35,003 nucleotides of DNA from positions 1 to 35,003 of the forward strand of contig NZ_MEIR01000003.1 in assembly GCF_002777825.1 (NCBI RefSeq), written 5' to 3'. The stretch is from Snodgrassella alvi (GTDB taxonomy: Bacteria > Pseudomonadota > Gammaproteobacteria > Burkholderiales > Neisseriaceae). The position numbers and the translations under genes are program-made. Within the stretch, counting starts at the first letter, position 1. Each line of letters begins with the position of its first letter. Shown here one piece after another: positions 25,845-34,900 of the stretch. The notes beneath the pieces are model-generated. The model was not told the DNA's origin. It did no database searches and saw only the letters and a program-made list of their open reading frames with translations.

Positions 25845-28165
25845 AAATTGCATTAATTGGTAATCCCAACAGCGGCAAAAGCACCCTCTTCAACACCCTT
25901 ACCGGCTCCCGCCAGCAGGTAGGTAACTGGCCGGGCGTCACCGTCGAGCGCAAAACCGGCAGTATTCAGATAAACCAGCAACCCATTGAAATCGTCGACC
26001 TTCCCGGTACCTATGCCATCGAAAACCTCGACATAGCCGCCTCACAGGACGAAATGATAGCGCGCGAATTCGTCCTCAACGAACCCGACACCCTGATTAT
26101 CAACATCATCGACGCCACCAACCTGCAACGCAGCCTCTACCTCACATTCCAACTGCTTGACCTGAAACGGCCAATGCTAGTAGCACTCAACATGATGGAT
26201 TCCCTGCACAACATAGGCGAAAACATCAACATCAGCACCCTTACCCAGCAGCTTGGCTGCCCTGTTATTGCCATTTCTGCCGCCAAAAAAACCGGCCTGC
26301 CCGAACTACAACAGGCCATAACCACTGCCATCACCCATCCCGTACCGGCTAACCCGCAATTCGACACCCTTGGCAGCAAATACAACAGCATCATCCGCAA
26401 CCACCTAGCACAACTACCCGCAAACAGCGCTGTTCACCAGCTCGACCAGTGGGCACTGATCGAACTGCTACTCAAACAAAATCCCATTCCCCTCAGCGAA
26501 GCAGAAAACCACACCTTGCAACAATGCCGCGATGCCTTGTCAGACTGGTGCAACCACGAAATCGACATCGCACTGGCCAGTGCCCGTTACGACGCTATCG
26601 ACCAGCTAAGCCGTACTGTTATCGAAAAACCGCGCGAAGCCAACCTGTCACTGTCAGACAAAATCGACCGCATCACCCTTGGTCGCTACAGCGGCATCCC
26701 ATTTTTCCTGCTTGTCATGTACCTCATGTTCATGCTGGCAGTAAAATTCGGTTCCGTATTCATCGACTTTTTTGACATCCTTTTCGGCACCATATTTGTC
26801 GATGGTTTTTCCACCCTACTCACCAGAATCAGCGCACCAGAATGGCTGATTGCCATCCTCGCCAACGGCATCGGTAGCGGCATACAGACCGTCGCCACCT
26901 TTATTCCCGTTATCGCCGCCATGTTCCTGTGCCTGTCGTTTCTCGAAGATTCCGGCTATCTGGCGCGTGCCGCCATGGTAGTCGACAGAGGCATGCGCGC
27001 CATCGGCTTACCGGGCAAAGCTTTCGTCCCCATGCTGGTAGGCTTCGGCTGTGGTGTACCAGCCATCATGGGCACACGCACCCTCGACAGCACCCGCGAC
27101 CGCCTCATGTCCATCAGCATGATTCCATTCATGTCCTGTGGTGCCAGACTACCGGTATATACCCTCTTTGCCGTCATCTTCTTCCCCCACAACGCCTCTA
27201 CCGTCGTATTTATCCTTTACCTGCTCGGCATTGGCGTAGCCATCCTCACCGGCCTCATCCTCAAACACACCCTGCTGCCGGGCGCCATCACCCCCTTCAT
27301 CATGGAAATGCCCGCTTACCGCCTGCCCACCCTGCGCGGCATGCTCTACCTCACATGGTCACGCCTCAAAGGCTTTATCTTCCGCGCCGGACAAGCCATC
27401 GTCCTCATGGTAACCATCCTCAGCCTACTCAACTCCCTCGGCAGCGATGGTTCCTTCGGCCACAACGACAGCAGCCAATCCGTCCTGTCCGTAGCCAGCC
27501 AGAAAATCACCCCCGTATTTGCCCCCATGGGCATCAGCGAACACAACTGGCCGGCTACCGTAGGCATATTTACCGGCATCTTTGCCAAAGAAGCCGTCAT
27601 TGCCACCCTCAACTCCCTGTACTCCATGAAAGCAGAAGAAGATGGCAGCGAAGAACACTTCAACCTGCAAGCCGGCGTCATCAAAGCCCTGCAAACCATT
27701 CCCGCCAACATCAAAGAACTGGCCAGCTCCTTCCTCGACCCCCTTGGCTTCAGCGCACTAGACCAGAGCGCAGACAGCGTACAGCAGGATATGGACATCA
27801 GCGCCAGAACCATTACCAAACTAGAAGCCTCCTTTGGCAGCAGTACCGCAGCCATGGCCTACCTCATATTCATCCTACTGTACACCCCATGCGCCGCCGC
27901 CCTTGGCACCATCTACCGCGAAGCAGGCGCGCGCTGGATGCTGTTTGTCGCTGGCTGGACATTTCTCACCGGCTGGAGCTGCGCCACCGTCTATTATCAG
28001 TACCACCAGCTTAGCCACAGCAGCAGCGCCCCCTACTGGATTGGCGGCGTAGCCTGCCTCTTCTGCATCATCGTCTGCGCCATGAAACTCATCGGCAGCC
28101 GGTGGCAGACCAGCCAGCTAACCATAAAAACCAGCCCGCGCAGCACAAACAACGGCTGCCACTAA
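25841..28165 (+). CDS. feoB: Ferrous iron transporter FeoB
   Basis: FeoB moves ferrous iron through the inner membrane. The 774-residue protein has an N-terminal G-protein domain with GNPNSGKST (7-15), NWPGVTVERKTG (29-40), DLPGTY (53-58) and NMMD (117-120), a helical GDI-like part (about 170-270) and a membrane part with two Gate repeats, including GFGCGVPAIMGTR and FMSCGARLPVY with their cysteines, plus GIFAKEAVIATL. Length is close to E. coli FeoB (773). Codons are strongly C-ending. Directly after the stop the DNA changes to AT-rich remnants and feoC follows only 1.1 kb later, so the usual feoABC cluster has been interrupted. Confidence 0.97.
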   Translation: MKIALIGNPNSGKSTLFNTLTGSRQQVGNWPGVTVERKTGSIQINQQPIEIVDLPGTYAIENLDIAASQDEMIAREFVLNEPDTLIINIIDATNLQRSLYLTFQLLDLKRPMLVALNMMDSLHNIGENINISTLTQQLGCPVIAISAAKKTGLPELQQAITTAITHPVPANPQFDTLGSKYNSIIRNHLAQLPANSAVHQLDQWALIELLLKQNPIPLSEAENHTLQQCRDALSDWCNHEIDIALASARYDAIDQLSRTVIEKPREANLSLSDKIDRITLGRYSGIPFFLLVMYLMFMLAVKFGSVFIDFFDILFGTIFVDGFSTLLTRISAPEWLIAILANGIGSGIQTVATFIPVIAAMFLCLSFLEDSGYLARAAMVVDRGMRAIGLPGKAFVPMLVGFGCGVPAIMGTRTLDSTRDRLMSISMIPFMSCGARLPVYTLFAVIFFPHNASTVVFILYLLGIGVAILTGLILKHTLLPGAITPFIMEMPAYRLPTLRGMLYLTWSRLKGFIFRAGQAIVLMVTILSLLNSLGSDGSFGHNDSSQSVLSVASQKITPVFAPMGISEHNWPATVGIFTGIFAKEAVIATLNSLYSMKAEEDGSEEHFNLQAGVIKALQTIPANIKELASSFLDPLGFSALDQSADSVQQDMDISARTITKLEASFGSSTAAMAYLIFILLYTPCAAALGTIYREAGARWMLFVAGWTFLTGWSCATVYYQYHQLSHSSSAPYWIGGVACLFCIIVCAMKLIGSRWQTSQLTIKTSPRSTNNGCH

Positions 28166-28219
28166 ATAACAAACTATTTTTACCAACTATCAAACATATT
28201 GACACTCAACAGCAGACCG

Positions 28220-28355
28220 ATGACTATAGCCAGTGGCTAACTAAAAAGTTGAAGTTGCACTAAAAAGCAAAACATGGCATACACATGATGAAGTAATTAC
28301 CATTGCTTCACGTCGCCGAACCGAGTTACTAACTGAGCTGAAAAATGCAAGTTAA
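28220..28355 (+). pseudogene. Remnant of a short antitoxin-like gene
   Basis: After an ATG at 28220 (MTIASG then a stop) a shifted frame is open from 28245 to 28355 and reads VEVALKSKTWHTHDEVIT and then a basic stretch ending LTELKNAS. The stop overlaps the start of the following ParE-like fragment by 11 bases, the classic layout of a type II antitoxin-toxin pair. I cannot name the antitoxin family with confidence. The gene is broken near its start. Confidence 0.45.
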
Positions 28356-28469
28356 ATGGACAGATAAGGCATTAGCTGACTTAGACATCATTGTGCGCTA
28401 ATCTTCCAGAAGAACCCAACAACGGCATTTGATATTGAAGATTTGATTTTGAACAGCGTTCAAAATTAA
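28345..28469 (+). pseudogene. Remnant of a ParE/RelE-type toxin gene
   Basis: The first piece (ATG 28345) reads MQVKWTDKALADLDIIVR and stops at 28401. A second piece in another frame (28413-28469) reads NPTTAFDIEDLILNSVQN. Together they resemble the first 40 or so residues of ParE toxins, which have W-x-xxAxxDL at the start and an NPxAA-x2-ED-I-x-SV helix. The rest of the toxin is missing and a frameshift separates the pieces, so it is inactive. Confidence 0.55.
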
Positions 28470-28574
28470 TTACTATATATAGTCTATCATCAATACTATG
28501 CAGCATTTAGGTATTGCCAAGGCCAAAATGGAATTTTTGATTTACCAGGAGGTGCCGCGAATCATCATTGGTAA
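28470..28574 (+). pseudogene. Short C-terminal fragment, possibly of a toxin
   Basis: In frame with the preceding stop, 34 codons read on to a TAA at 28574 and end QGQNGIFDLPGGAANHHW. There is no start codon of its own. It is not ParE. Its stop lies 6 bases before the ATG of the next small gene, which is the spacing of Rhs or other polymorphic toxin tips and their immunity genes. The family is not recognised, so the toxin idea is an inference from layout. Confidence 0.35.
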
Positions 28575-28580
28575 TGGATT

Positions 28581-28751
28581 ATGAATAAACAAGAAACACA
28601 GTTGATCGAAATTGAAAAAAAAGCTGATGAGCTTATGCAGGCAATAAATGCTTTTGCATTTGCTCTTCGCCATGAACATCATTTTTTCCCAGATATAACC
28701 GTTAGGCTATGTGCTGAGGCTATACACTGTACTAGCTCAAACTTAATCTGA
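28581..28751 (+). CDS. Small ORF, possibly a truncated orphan immunity gene
   Basis: An intact 56-codon frame encodes an acidic, helical N-terminal half (QLIEIEKKADELMQAINAFA) followed by LRHEHHFFPDITVRLCAEAI. I do not recognise the family. The ATG is 6 bases past the stop of the fragment above, and an AGGAGG lies about 35 bases upstream, too far to serve it. The last residues (HCTSSNLI) look unrelated to the rest, so the true C-terminus may have been lost. AT-rich codons contrast with feoB and glmS. It may be a relic rather than an expressed gene. Confidence 0.4.
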   Translation: MNKQETQLIEIEKKADELMQAINAFAFALRHEHHFFPDITVRLCAEAIHCTSSNLI

Positions 28752-29258
28752 CAGACACTACCTACTCATCGGCCTTACCTCGCAATAGCTTAGCGCCCTC
28801 CCTGCAGTGGTCACGCCCCAGCAAATAATTAACGAACCCAGCTCCGCCACCTTTCCCTCAATTAAAAAACTGAACAATCATAATCAGCTTTCAAGATAGC
28901 CATGAACGGCATTTAATACCCGTTCTGTGGCTGCCAGAAGTAATGATAGTAAGGGCATCTAACTGGTTCAGAGCACCAACCTTAACAACCCCGCTATTGC
29001 TCCTGACATGCTTTTTTTGAATAGCCTTTTTTGCGCAAGCTACTGCCCAACTTGTCCATTATCAGCAAAATATTAACAATCTTAGTTATATCAATAGAGT
29101 AGCCATAAGCAATCACTCTATAATTTTTTGCAATAGTATGGAAAATTTTACCCAAACAGATAGTGATATTTCCCATATCATCACTATCTATTTGCACTCA
29201 ATAGTCCAACCAACAGAAACCACCCACCAACTTACACCCACCAGAGGATTACCAGCAC
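28752..29258. other. Unassigned segment before feoC
   Basis: No recognised gene. The minus strand holds short open fragments, for example around 28893-28990 (with GALNQLDALTIITSGSHRTG) and the 67-codon frame listed next. An inverted repeat AGATAGTGAT / ATCACTATCT lies at 29158-29189. The segment looks like fragments of transferred genes. Confidence 0.45.
28994..29197 (-). CDS. Hypothetical 67-residue ORF
   Basis: The frame starts at a GTG (29197) and encodes ICLGKIFHTIAKNYRVIAYG and VNILLIMDKLGSSLRKKGYS. I recognise no family, see no good ribosome site, and an inverted repeat lies inside its 5' end. It is on the opposite strand to feoB and feoC. It may be a fragment of a longer lost gene. 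Confidence 0.25.
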   Translation of the reverse strand: MQIDSDDMGNITICLGKIFHTIAKNYRVIAYGYSIDITKIVNILLIMDKLGSSLRKKGYSKKACQEQ

Positions 29259-29540
29259 ATGCTCATCACCGCCATTCGCGATTACCTCCACACCATCGGA
29301 CAGGCTAGCCTGCAAGATTTAGCGCGCCATTTTCAAGTACAGGAAAGTGCCATGGAGCAAATGCTCGCTTTCTGGCTCAGAAAAGGCACCATTCGCCAGC
29401 TTACCCCTAGCCAGCCCGCCTGTAACCAGAACAAATGCAGCGACTGCATCGCCTGCCCCGACGGCGTAAAAAAAATCTATCAAATCACCACCAGCCCACA
29501 TACCACCATCCCCATCAACCCAATTAATCACAGCACCTGA
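29259..29540 (+). CDS. feoC: FeoC-like [Fe-S]-dependent regulator
   Basis: The 93-residue protein has a winged-helix N-terminal part (1 to about 50, with AIRDYLHTIGQASLQDLARHF) and a cysteine cluster C55-N-Q-N-K-C60-S-D-C63-I-A-C66, as in FeoC proteins, where such cysteines can bind an iron-sulfur cluster. FeoC modulates FeoB stability or activity. It has a good ribosome site (AGAGGA). Its normal place is right after feoB; here 1.1 kb of remnant DNA lies between, so it may need its own promoter. The tail after the cysteines (TTIPINPINHST) is short and polar. Confidence 0.82.
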   Translation: MLITAIRDYLHTIGQASLQDLARHFQVQESAMEQMLAFWLRKGTIRQLTPSQPACNQNKCSDCIACPDGVKKIYQITTSPHTTIPINPINHST

Positions 29541-29939
29541 CAACCCCCTATCTAAGTCAAAACACATTAGCAACGTGACAGCATAAATCAATGTCAAATC
29601 CATATTAACCAGAACAAATAACTGGCAACACAGCAGCACAAAAATAACGCATTTGATAAATAAAGATAATTTATTCAAAATACCCACAACCACAAATTAT
29701 CAACATAGCCATACCTACCGCTTAGCATCAGCCACCATTAACAAACACTACTGTGCAAACCACTCATTTCCATTACAATCATCTTCTCAAACAAAATAGA
29801 AACAGCATCAACAGGCGCCGCGATGCACACCAGACAGACTACCACTGCTGCATTAGCCCATAACCAGCAACAGCATAGCCCGTCTCACCATAACCCCGCA
29901 TCCGCACCACTCAGCCTGTTCGTAGCAAAAGGATAAACC
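29541..29939. other. Region upstream of glmS
   Basis: No established gene. It contains a possible 37-codon leader frame (29823-29936). A TACAAT hexamer at 29774-29779 could be a -10, but no matching -35 is present. I see no glmS ribozyme. Confidence 0.45.
29823..29936 (+). CDS. Possible short leader ORF before glmS
   Basis: ATG 29823 opens 37 codons rich in His, Gln, Ala and Thr (HNQQQHSPSHHNPASA) and ends 3 bases before the glmS ATG. Its end contains the glmS ribosome site (AAAAGGA). Its own ribosome site is weak. The close coupling would let its translation affect glmS, but chance is quite possible. Confidence 0.25.
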   Translation: MHTRQTTTAALAHNQQQHSPSHHNPASAPLSLFVAKG

Positions 29940-31781
29940 ATGTGTGGCATAGTCGGCGCCATTCGCGCTCAGAATAACGTAGTAGAATTTCTTACCAGCG
30001 GTCTTGAACGACTGGAATATCGCGGTTATGACTCCTCAGGCATCGCCGTATGGACACCAGACGGCATCAAGCGCGTTCGCCGCGTCGGCCGCGTCAAACT
30101 CATGGAAGAAGCCGCACAGGCCGCCGGCCTCAAAGGCTGCCTTGGCATCGGCCATACCCGCTGGGCTACCCACGGCGGCGTTACCGAGCCCAACGCCCAC
30201 CCGCATATCTCCAATGATTTGATTGCCATCGTCCACAACGGCATCATCGAAAACTTCGAAACCGAACGCAGCCGCCTCCAAGCACTGGGCTATGAATTCA
30301 CCTCACAAACCGATACCGAAATCATCGCCCACAGCATTCATTACGAATACACCCACACCAGCAGCGGCAACCTATTTCAGGCCGTACAGACCGCATGCCA
30401 ACGTTTTCAAGGCGCCTATGCCATCGGCGTTATCGCCACAGACAACCCCGAAAAACTCATCGCCGTACGCATGGGCTGCCCCCTCCTGGTAGCATTGGGC
30501 ACAAACGAAAGCTTTATCGCTTCCGACGTTTCTGCCGTTATCGCCTACACCCGCCGCGTTGTCTTTCTTGAAGATGGCGACATCGTCCAATTATCCACAC
30601 AGGGCATCGACATCCTGCTCGACAAACACAACCAGCCGGCACAGCGCGAAATCAAAATGTCCGAGCTGTCACTAGCCTCCCTCGAACTGGGGCTATACAG
30701 CCACTTCATGCAAAAAGAAATCCACGAACAGCCCAAAGCCATCACCGACACTGCCGAAGTATTCCTCGTTGGCGGCTTTGAGCCAGCAAACTTTGGCGCC
30801 AGCGCCGCCAGCATCTTCGAGCGCATCCGCAGCATCAAAATCCTTGCCTGCGGCACCTCCTACTATGCCGCCCTTACCGCGCGCTACTGGCTCGAAGCCA
30901 TCGCCCAGATACCCACCGATGTTGAAATTGCCAGCGAATACCGCTACCGCAAAGTCATCGCCGACCCCGAGCAACTCATCATCACCATCTCCCAGTCCGG
31001 CGAAACCCTCGACACCATGGAAGCACTCAAATATGCCAAATCACTTGGCATACAGCACAGCCTGTCCATCTGCAACGTCATGGAATCAGCCCTGCCACGC
31101 GAAAGCGAGCTGGTACTGTATACCCGTGCCGGTGCTGAAATCGGCGTAGCCTCCACCAAAGCCTTTACCACCCAGCTAGTAGCCTTATTTGGCTTAGCTG
31201 TTACACTGGGTAAAATGCGCGGGCTGGTTACCCCCGCAGAAGAAGAACAATACACCAGCGAACTGCGCCTGCTGCCCGGCAGCATACAGCACGTACTCAA
31301 CCTCGAACCGCAAATCGCCAGCTGGGCAAACCAGTTTGCCGCCAAAAACAACGCCCTCTTCCTTGGCCGCGGCATCCACTATCCCATCGCCCTAGAAGGC
31401 GCACTGAAACTCAAAGAAATCACCTACATCCATGCCGAAGCCTATCCCGCCGGCGAACTCAAGCACGGCCCGCTGGCACTGGTAGACCAGAACATGCCCG
31501 TCGTCGTGATTGCGCCCAACGACAGCCTGCTGGAAAAAGTCAAAGCCAACATGCAGGAAGTAGCAGCACGCGGCGGCGAACTCTTCGTCTTCACCGACCT
31601 CGACAGCGAATTTACCGCCGGCACAGGTATCCATATCATCCGCACCCCGCGCCATATGGGCGTACTCTCCCCAATCGTCCACACCATACCAGTACAACTA
31701 CTGGCCTATCACACCGCACTGGCACGCGGCACCGATGTGGATAAACCGCGCAATCTGGCAAAATCGGTAACAGTCGAATAA
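29940..31781 (+). CDS. glmS: Glutamine-fructose-6-phosphate aminotransferase GlmS
   Basis: GlmS makes glucosamine 6-phosphate from fructose 6-phosphate and glutamine, the entry to UDP-GlcNAc. The 613-residue protein has the Cys2 glutaminase domain ([27 protein letters not shown], 1 to about 240) and two SIS sugar-isomerase domains (about 290-430 with CGTSYYAA and SQSGETLDT, and about 465-600 with [18 protein letters not shown]). The end [15 protein letters not shown] is the usual closing loop. The ATG has AAAAGGA. A 21-bp terminator stem follows. It should be essential. Confidence 0.97.
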   Translation: MCGIVGAIRAQNNVVEFLTSGLERLEYRGYDSSGIAVWTPDGIKRVRRVGRVKLMEEAAQAAGLKGCLGIGHTRWATHGGVTEPNAHPHISNDLIAIVHNGIIENFETERSRLQALGYEFTSQTDTEIIAHSIHYEYTHTSSGNLFQAVQTACQRFQGAYAIGVIATDNPEKLIAVRMGCPLLVALGTNESFIASDVSAVIAYTRRVVFLEDGDIVQLSTQGIDILLDKHNQPAQREIKMSELSLASLELGLYSHFMQKEIHEQPKAITDTAEVFLVGGFEPANFGASAASIFERIRSIKILACGTSYYAALTARYWLEAIAQIPTDVEIASEYRYRKVIADPEQLIITISQSGETLDTMEALKYAKSLGIQHSLSICNVMESALPRESELVLYTRAGAEIGVASTKAFTTQLVALFGLAVTLGKMRGLVTPAEEEQYTSELRLLPGSIQHVLNLEPQIASWANQFAAKNNALFLGRGIHYPIALEGALKLKEITYIHAEAYPAGELKHGPLALVDQNMPVVVIAPNDSLLEKVKANMQEVAARGGELFVFTDLDSEFTAGTGIHIIRTPRHMGVLSPIVHTIPVQLLAYHTALARGTDVDKPRNLAKSVTVE

Positions 31782-31796
31782 AAAATCAATTCAAAT

Positions 31797-31842
31797 TTAA
31801 AATAAATCCCTACTATGCAATCATAGTAGGGATTTATTTTAA
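31797..31842 (+). terminator. Strong terminator of glmS
   Basis: A perfect 21-bp inverted repeat with a 4-base loop (CAAT) starts 16 bases past the glmS stop. Its right arm ends in ATTTATTTTAA. The AT-rich outer part makes it work on either strand. Confidence 0.92.
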
Positions 31843-31997
31843 TCATCAATTCATTTACAAAAAAGCTTAAATACAACACATAAATTTATTTATTAGCCAT
31901 TAATTAACAAATATGAACTAAAATATGAAATAATTAAAATATTGCTTTCAGATACAAAGTCAACCAAAGCAAATGACAACCTAAAGGAGACATAAGC

Positions 31998-34900
31998 GTG
32001 GGAGAAGCTTACTGGGCTGCCCGAGAGGGCGATGTACTTCTACATACCTCACTAATTGCCGACATCGCCGGCGCCGCCGTAGAAATAGCCTGCTATACTG
32101 CTCTTACCGCTGCCGCCAGTTTTCTAATACTAGGCGCTCCATTTACCGGCGGCACTAGTGCCCTTGTTCTGGGTGCACTTGTCGGCGTGGTTATGGGCGT
32201 TTCTGGCGGTAGCTCCAAAATATCAGAGTTAGCAGACTGGGTCAGTGGCTTATTTCCTCCCTCCGAAGATGGCAGAATCAAAACAGGTTCACCCAACACC
32301 CGTACCAACGGCAAACCAGCAGCCCGCGCCGCTGGTACAATAGACCAAAGCATAGAACTAGTCGATAGCAGCGAACAACCGCAACAACCCACAACCTTCA
32401 TCGATATTGCTGCTGGCATCTTTGGTGGTGCAGCAATGATAGCCAAAGAAATGGTCAGACCCACCGTTGCCTCTCCAGACCCACGGGCTGTCCCTAAAGA
32501 AGACGACAAAATCATTTGCCACAAACACCCATCCTCATTCTCCGATCTGGGTAGCAAATACACCGAGAAATTACCAGATATCTCACCACTTGGCATTATC
32601 GAAGGCGGTATCGACATAATCAGCGCAGGCTGGGGCACATTAACCGGTAGTGCCGAATACATGGCCGAAGGTTCCAGCAAAGTCTACATCAACGGCCAGC
32701 CTGCCGTACGCAGCAACGACCGCAGCACCTGCGAAGCCAAAGTCACCGATAACTGCGAAGGTGGTGTCAGAGTTTCCAACAACGTACGCATCGGTGGCAA
32801 ACCCATCGTCGTGCGCGAAATCAAAAGCGGCAAACATCCCATCAACCTGATAGTTTCCGTAGTAACAGCGATATTGCGCCCCGGAAAACTGTGTACCAAA
32901 ATAGTCTGCTTTGGGAAGGATTTTTTTACCGGTGTTGCTCTCAGCTATCTTACAGCACAAGGAACTAGGGCTGCATCAACTGTTTTTCTAGGCAATCCCG
33001 TCCATCTGCCTACCGGCGCCAAAATACTTAAAGACCAGGAAGAACTCGACTTCACCATCCCCGCCCATTTCCCCATCGAATGGCAACGCTTCTACAGCAG
33101 CAGAGACGAACGAACCCATAACATGTTCGGCGCCGGCTGGAGCGTCCCCTATGAAGTAGAAATGGAAATTTCCCCGCAGCCAGACGGCTCCTGCTCCGCC
33201 GTCTACATAGAAGAACAAGGCCGGCGCATCGAAATCGAAGCCTTGCAGCCGGGCGAAGGCATCCGCGGTGTAAACGAAAACCTCAGCATCCGCCGTGGCG
33301 AACACAATCGCTGGATCATCGAAGACGACGCCGGCATCTACCGCCTGTTCGAACCCGATCCAAACAACCCCAACCGCCTCTACCTTACCCTGCTGCAAGA
33401 CCGCAACGACAACCACCTGTTTATCTACCGCGATCAGCACAGCCGCATCAGCCACATCAGCGCCGACAACAACACCGCCACCATCTCTCTGCACTATCAG
33501 GACAAACGTCACCCCCAGCGCGTCACACACATCAAAAGAGAACTAGCCGATGGCAGCAGCCAGCTACTGAGCCAGTACCACTACAGCGAACAGGGCGACC
33601 TGCAACAAGTCATTGATGCAGAAAACCGCTCTACCAGAGAATTTGCCTATGACAACGGCCGGCGCATGATCTACCACCGTCTGCCCACTGGCTTGCAGTG
33701 TCATTATCAGTGGGATAGCTTCAGCGGATCAGATGGCATAGAATGGCGTGTCATCCGTCACTGGAGTGAAGCCGACGGCAAACGTCTGGAAGACTACCGC
33801 TTCCAGTACGACCTAAGCAAACACCTGACTACTGCGTATGACAGCCTCGGTCGAGTAAGCCAGCATTACTGGAACGAAGTCTATCAACTCACCCGTTACA
33901 TTGATGTCCTAGGGCAGACCACCGAATTTGAGTGGAACGAAAACCAGCAACTGATCAGCGTCACCGATCCCCAAGGTGGGAAGTGGTACTACAGCTACGA
34001 CGAACAGGGACGCCAAACTGAAGAAACCGACCCCCTCGGCCGTACCACTCAGACCCAGTGGCTGCCGCACTGGGCTTTGCCCACCATCAGCGTCGATCCC
34101 GATGGCAGCACATGGCGTTACTACTACGACCAGCGCGGTAACCTGCGCAGTGTTATCGACCCCCACAAACAGCGTACCCACTACCAGTACGACCTGCATG
34201 GCCAGATAGTCAAAATAACCGATGCCCGCGGTGGCAAAAAGTATCTGCGCTGGAATCAGAACGGCCAGCTAATCCAACATGTCGACTGCTCCGGTGCCAC
34301 CACCTATCTCTATTACGATGCATCAGGCAATCTCAGCAGCGTCACCGACGCCATCGGCGAAAGCAGCAAATACCACTACAACGCTGCCGGCCAGCTTACC
34401 GGCGTTACCTTAACCGACGGCAGACAGGAACACTACCGCGTCAACAGTGCCGGCCAGCTACTCACCTATACCGACCCCGCCGGCCACAGTACCCATTACC
34501 AGCGCGACCCGCGCGGACTGGTGCATACCCGCATCGATGCTGCCGGACGCAAACTCGGCTTTAACTACGACGCCTATGGCCGCCTTAACGCCCTTATCAA
34601 CGAAAACGGCGAACACTACCAGTTTCAATACGATGCCGCCGACCGCCTCATCGAACAAACCGATCTGGACGGGCGTAAACAGAAATACAACTACGATGCA
34701 CTGAATAACGTCAGCGCCGTGCACTTTGCTGCCGGCAGCAGTGCCGAAATTACCCACCGCTTCAAACGGGATGCCATCGGCCGCCTCATCGGCAAATACA
34801 CCACCGACGGCACCACCGCCTACCAGTACGACAAAGCCGACAACCTTATCAAAGTCGGCTACAAAAAAGCCGGCCTGCCCGCAGAGGCAGAGCCCGACCT

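Noticed and set aside
26929-28014. A 361-codon open frame inside feoB in another phase
   Set aside because: It lies entirely within feoB, is extremely rich in Arg, His and Pro, and is explained by C-ending feoB codons.
29541-29939. glmS ribozyme
   Set aside because: No recognisable core, and the ribozyme is typical of Gram-positive bacteria.
30026-31697. Several minus-strand frames of 70-140 codons opposite glmS
   Set aside because: They are low-complexity shadows of an intact, conserved gene.
32093-33530. Long minus-strand open frames opposite the right-hand Rhs
   Set aside because: They mirror the well-supported Rhs frame and have no ribosome sites or recognisable domains.
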